From Treponema sp. (GTDB lineage Bacteria; Spirochaetota; Spirochaetia; Treponematales; Breznakiellaceae), in assembly GCA_031254795.1 (NCBI GenBank), contig JAIRTS010000187.1, positions 1 to 5,386 of the forward strand: DNA of 5,386 nucleotides. The letters are read 5' to 3'. Position numbers and translations under genes: made by a program. A model generated the notes under the pieces. The model was not told the origin of the DNA. It ran no database searches and saw only the letters and a list, made by a program, of their open reading frames with translations. Shown piece by piece: positions 5,317 through 5,386 of the stretch; within the stretch, counting starts at the first letter, position 1, and every line of letters begins with the position of its first letter.

Positions 5317-5386
5317 AAGATGTAATTATTGACACTATCACGAGCTATCCCCCCATCCCCAAAAAAATAACGAGCCGCATGCCACA
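5317..5386 (+). other. Tail after the tRNA cluster, no gene recognised
   Basis: These 70 bases hold an isolated TTGACA (5329-5334) without a matching -10, a C-rich stretch (5349-5360) followed by seven A (5361-5367), and CGAGC repeated at 5341 and 5371. No terminator for the tRNA transcript is visible, so it may continue beyond the window. Confidence 0.5.

Noticed and set aside
4926..5332. Two short plus-strand frames (4926-5147 and 5087-5332)
   Set aside because: They run through terminator-like hairpins and tRNA genes; the tRNA cloverleaves explain the sequence fully.
5329..5351. TTGACA after the tRNA cluster as a promoter
   Set aside because: No -10-like hexamer occurs at 16-18 bp spacing; the TATCCC downstream is only 11 bp away and C-rich.

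Overview
The window looks like chromosomal DNA from a spirochaete, most likely a Treponema-like organism of intermediate GC content. This rests on the general look of the DnaE protein (N-terminal PHP block, overall layout) and is a judgement from memory, not a database match. Moderate confidence for Spirochaetota, low for genus.

Layout, all on the + strand. (1) 1-252: an AT-rich stretch, a strong sigma70-type promoter (39-67), a hairpin at the predicted 5' end of the transcript, and a possible 47-codon small ORF (109-252). (2) 270-740: a small protein with a Sec signal peptide and a YbjN-like domain. (3) 741-903: GC-rich intergenic DNA with a compound hairpin plus T-run (terminator) that competes with an upstream hairpin, then a probable promoter for the next gene. 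A perfect 9-bp inverted repeat spans the -10 and start codon of that gene. (4) 904-4866: dnaE, encoding the replicative DNA polymerase III alpha subunit, 1320 residues, complete. (5) 4867-5064: two terminator-like hairpins, then a near-consensus promoter. (6) 5065-5316: a tRNA cluster, Val(CAC)-Leu(CAG)-Val(TAC). (7) 5317-5386: a short tail with no gene or terminator recognised.

The window appears to hold three separate transcription units: the small ORF with the exported YbjN-like protein, dnaE alone, and the tRNA operon. dnaE and the tRNAs are housekeeping genes with no evident functional link to the exported protein. No mobile element, CRISPR array or defence system is present.

The points most worth a second look are a duplicated OB-fold module near the C-terminus of DnaE, the dyad symmetry over the dnaE start codon with no Shine-Dalgarno sequence, and the mutually exclusive hairpins between the two main genes.
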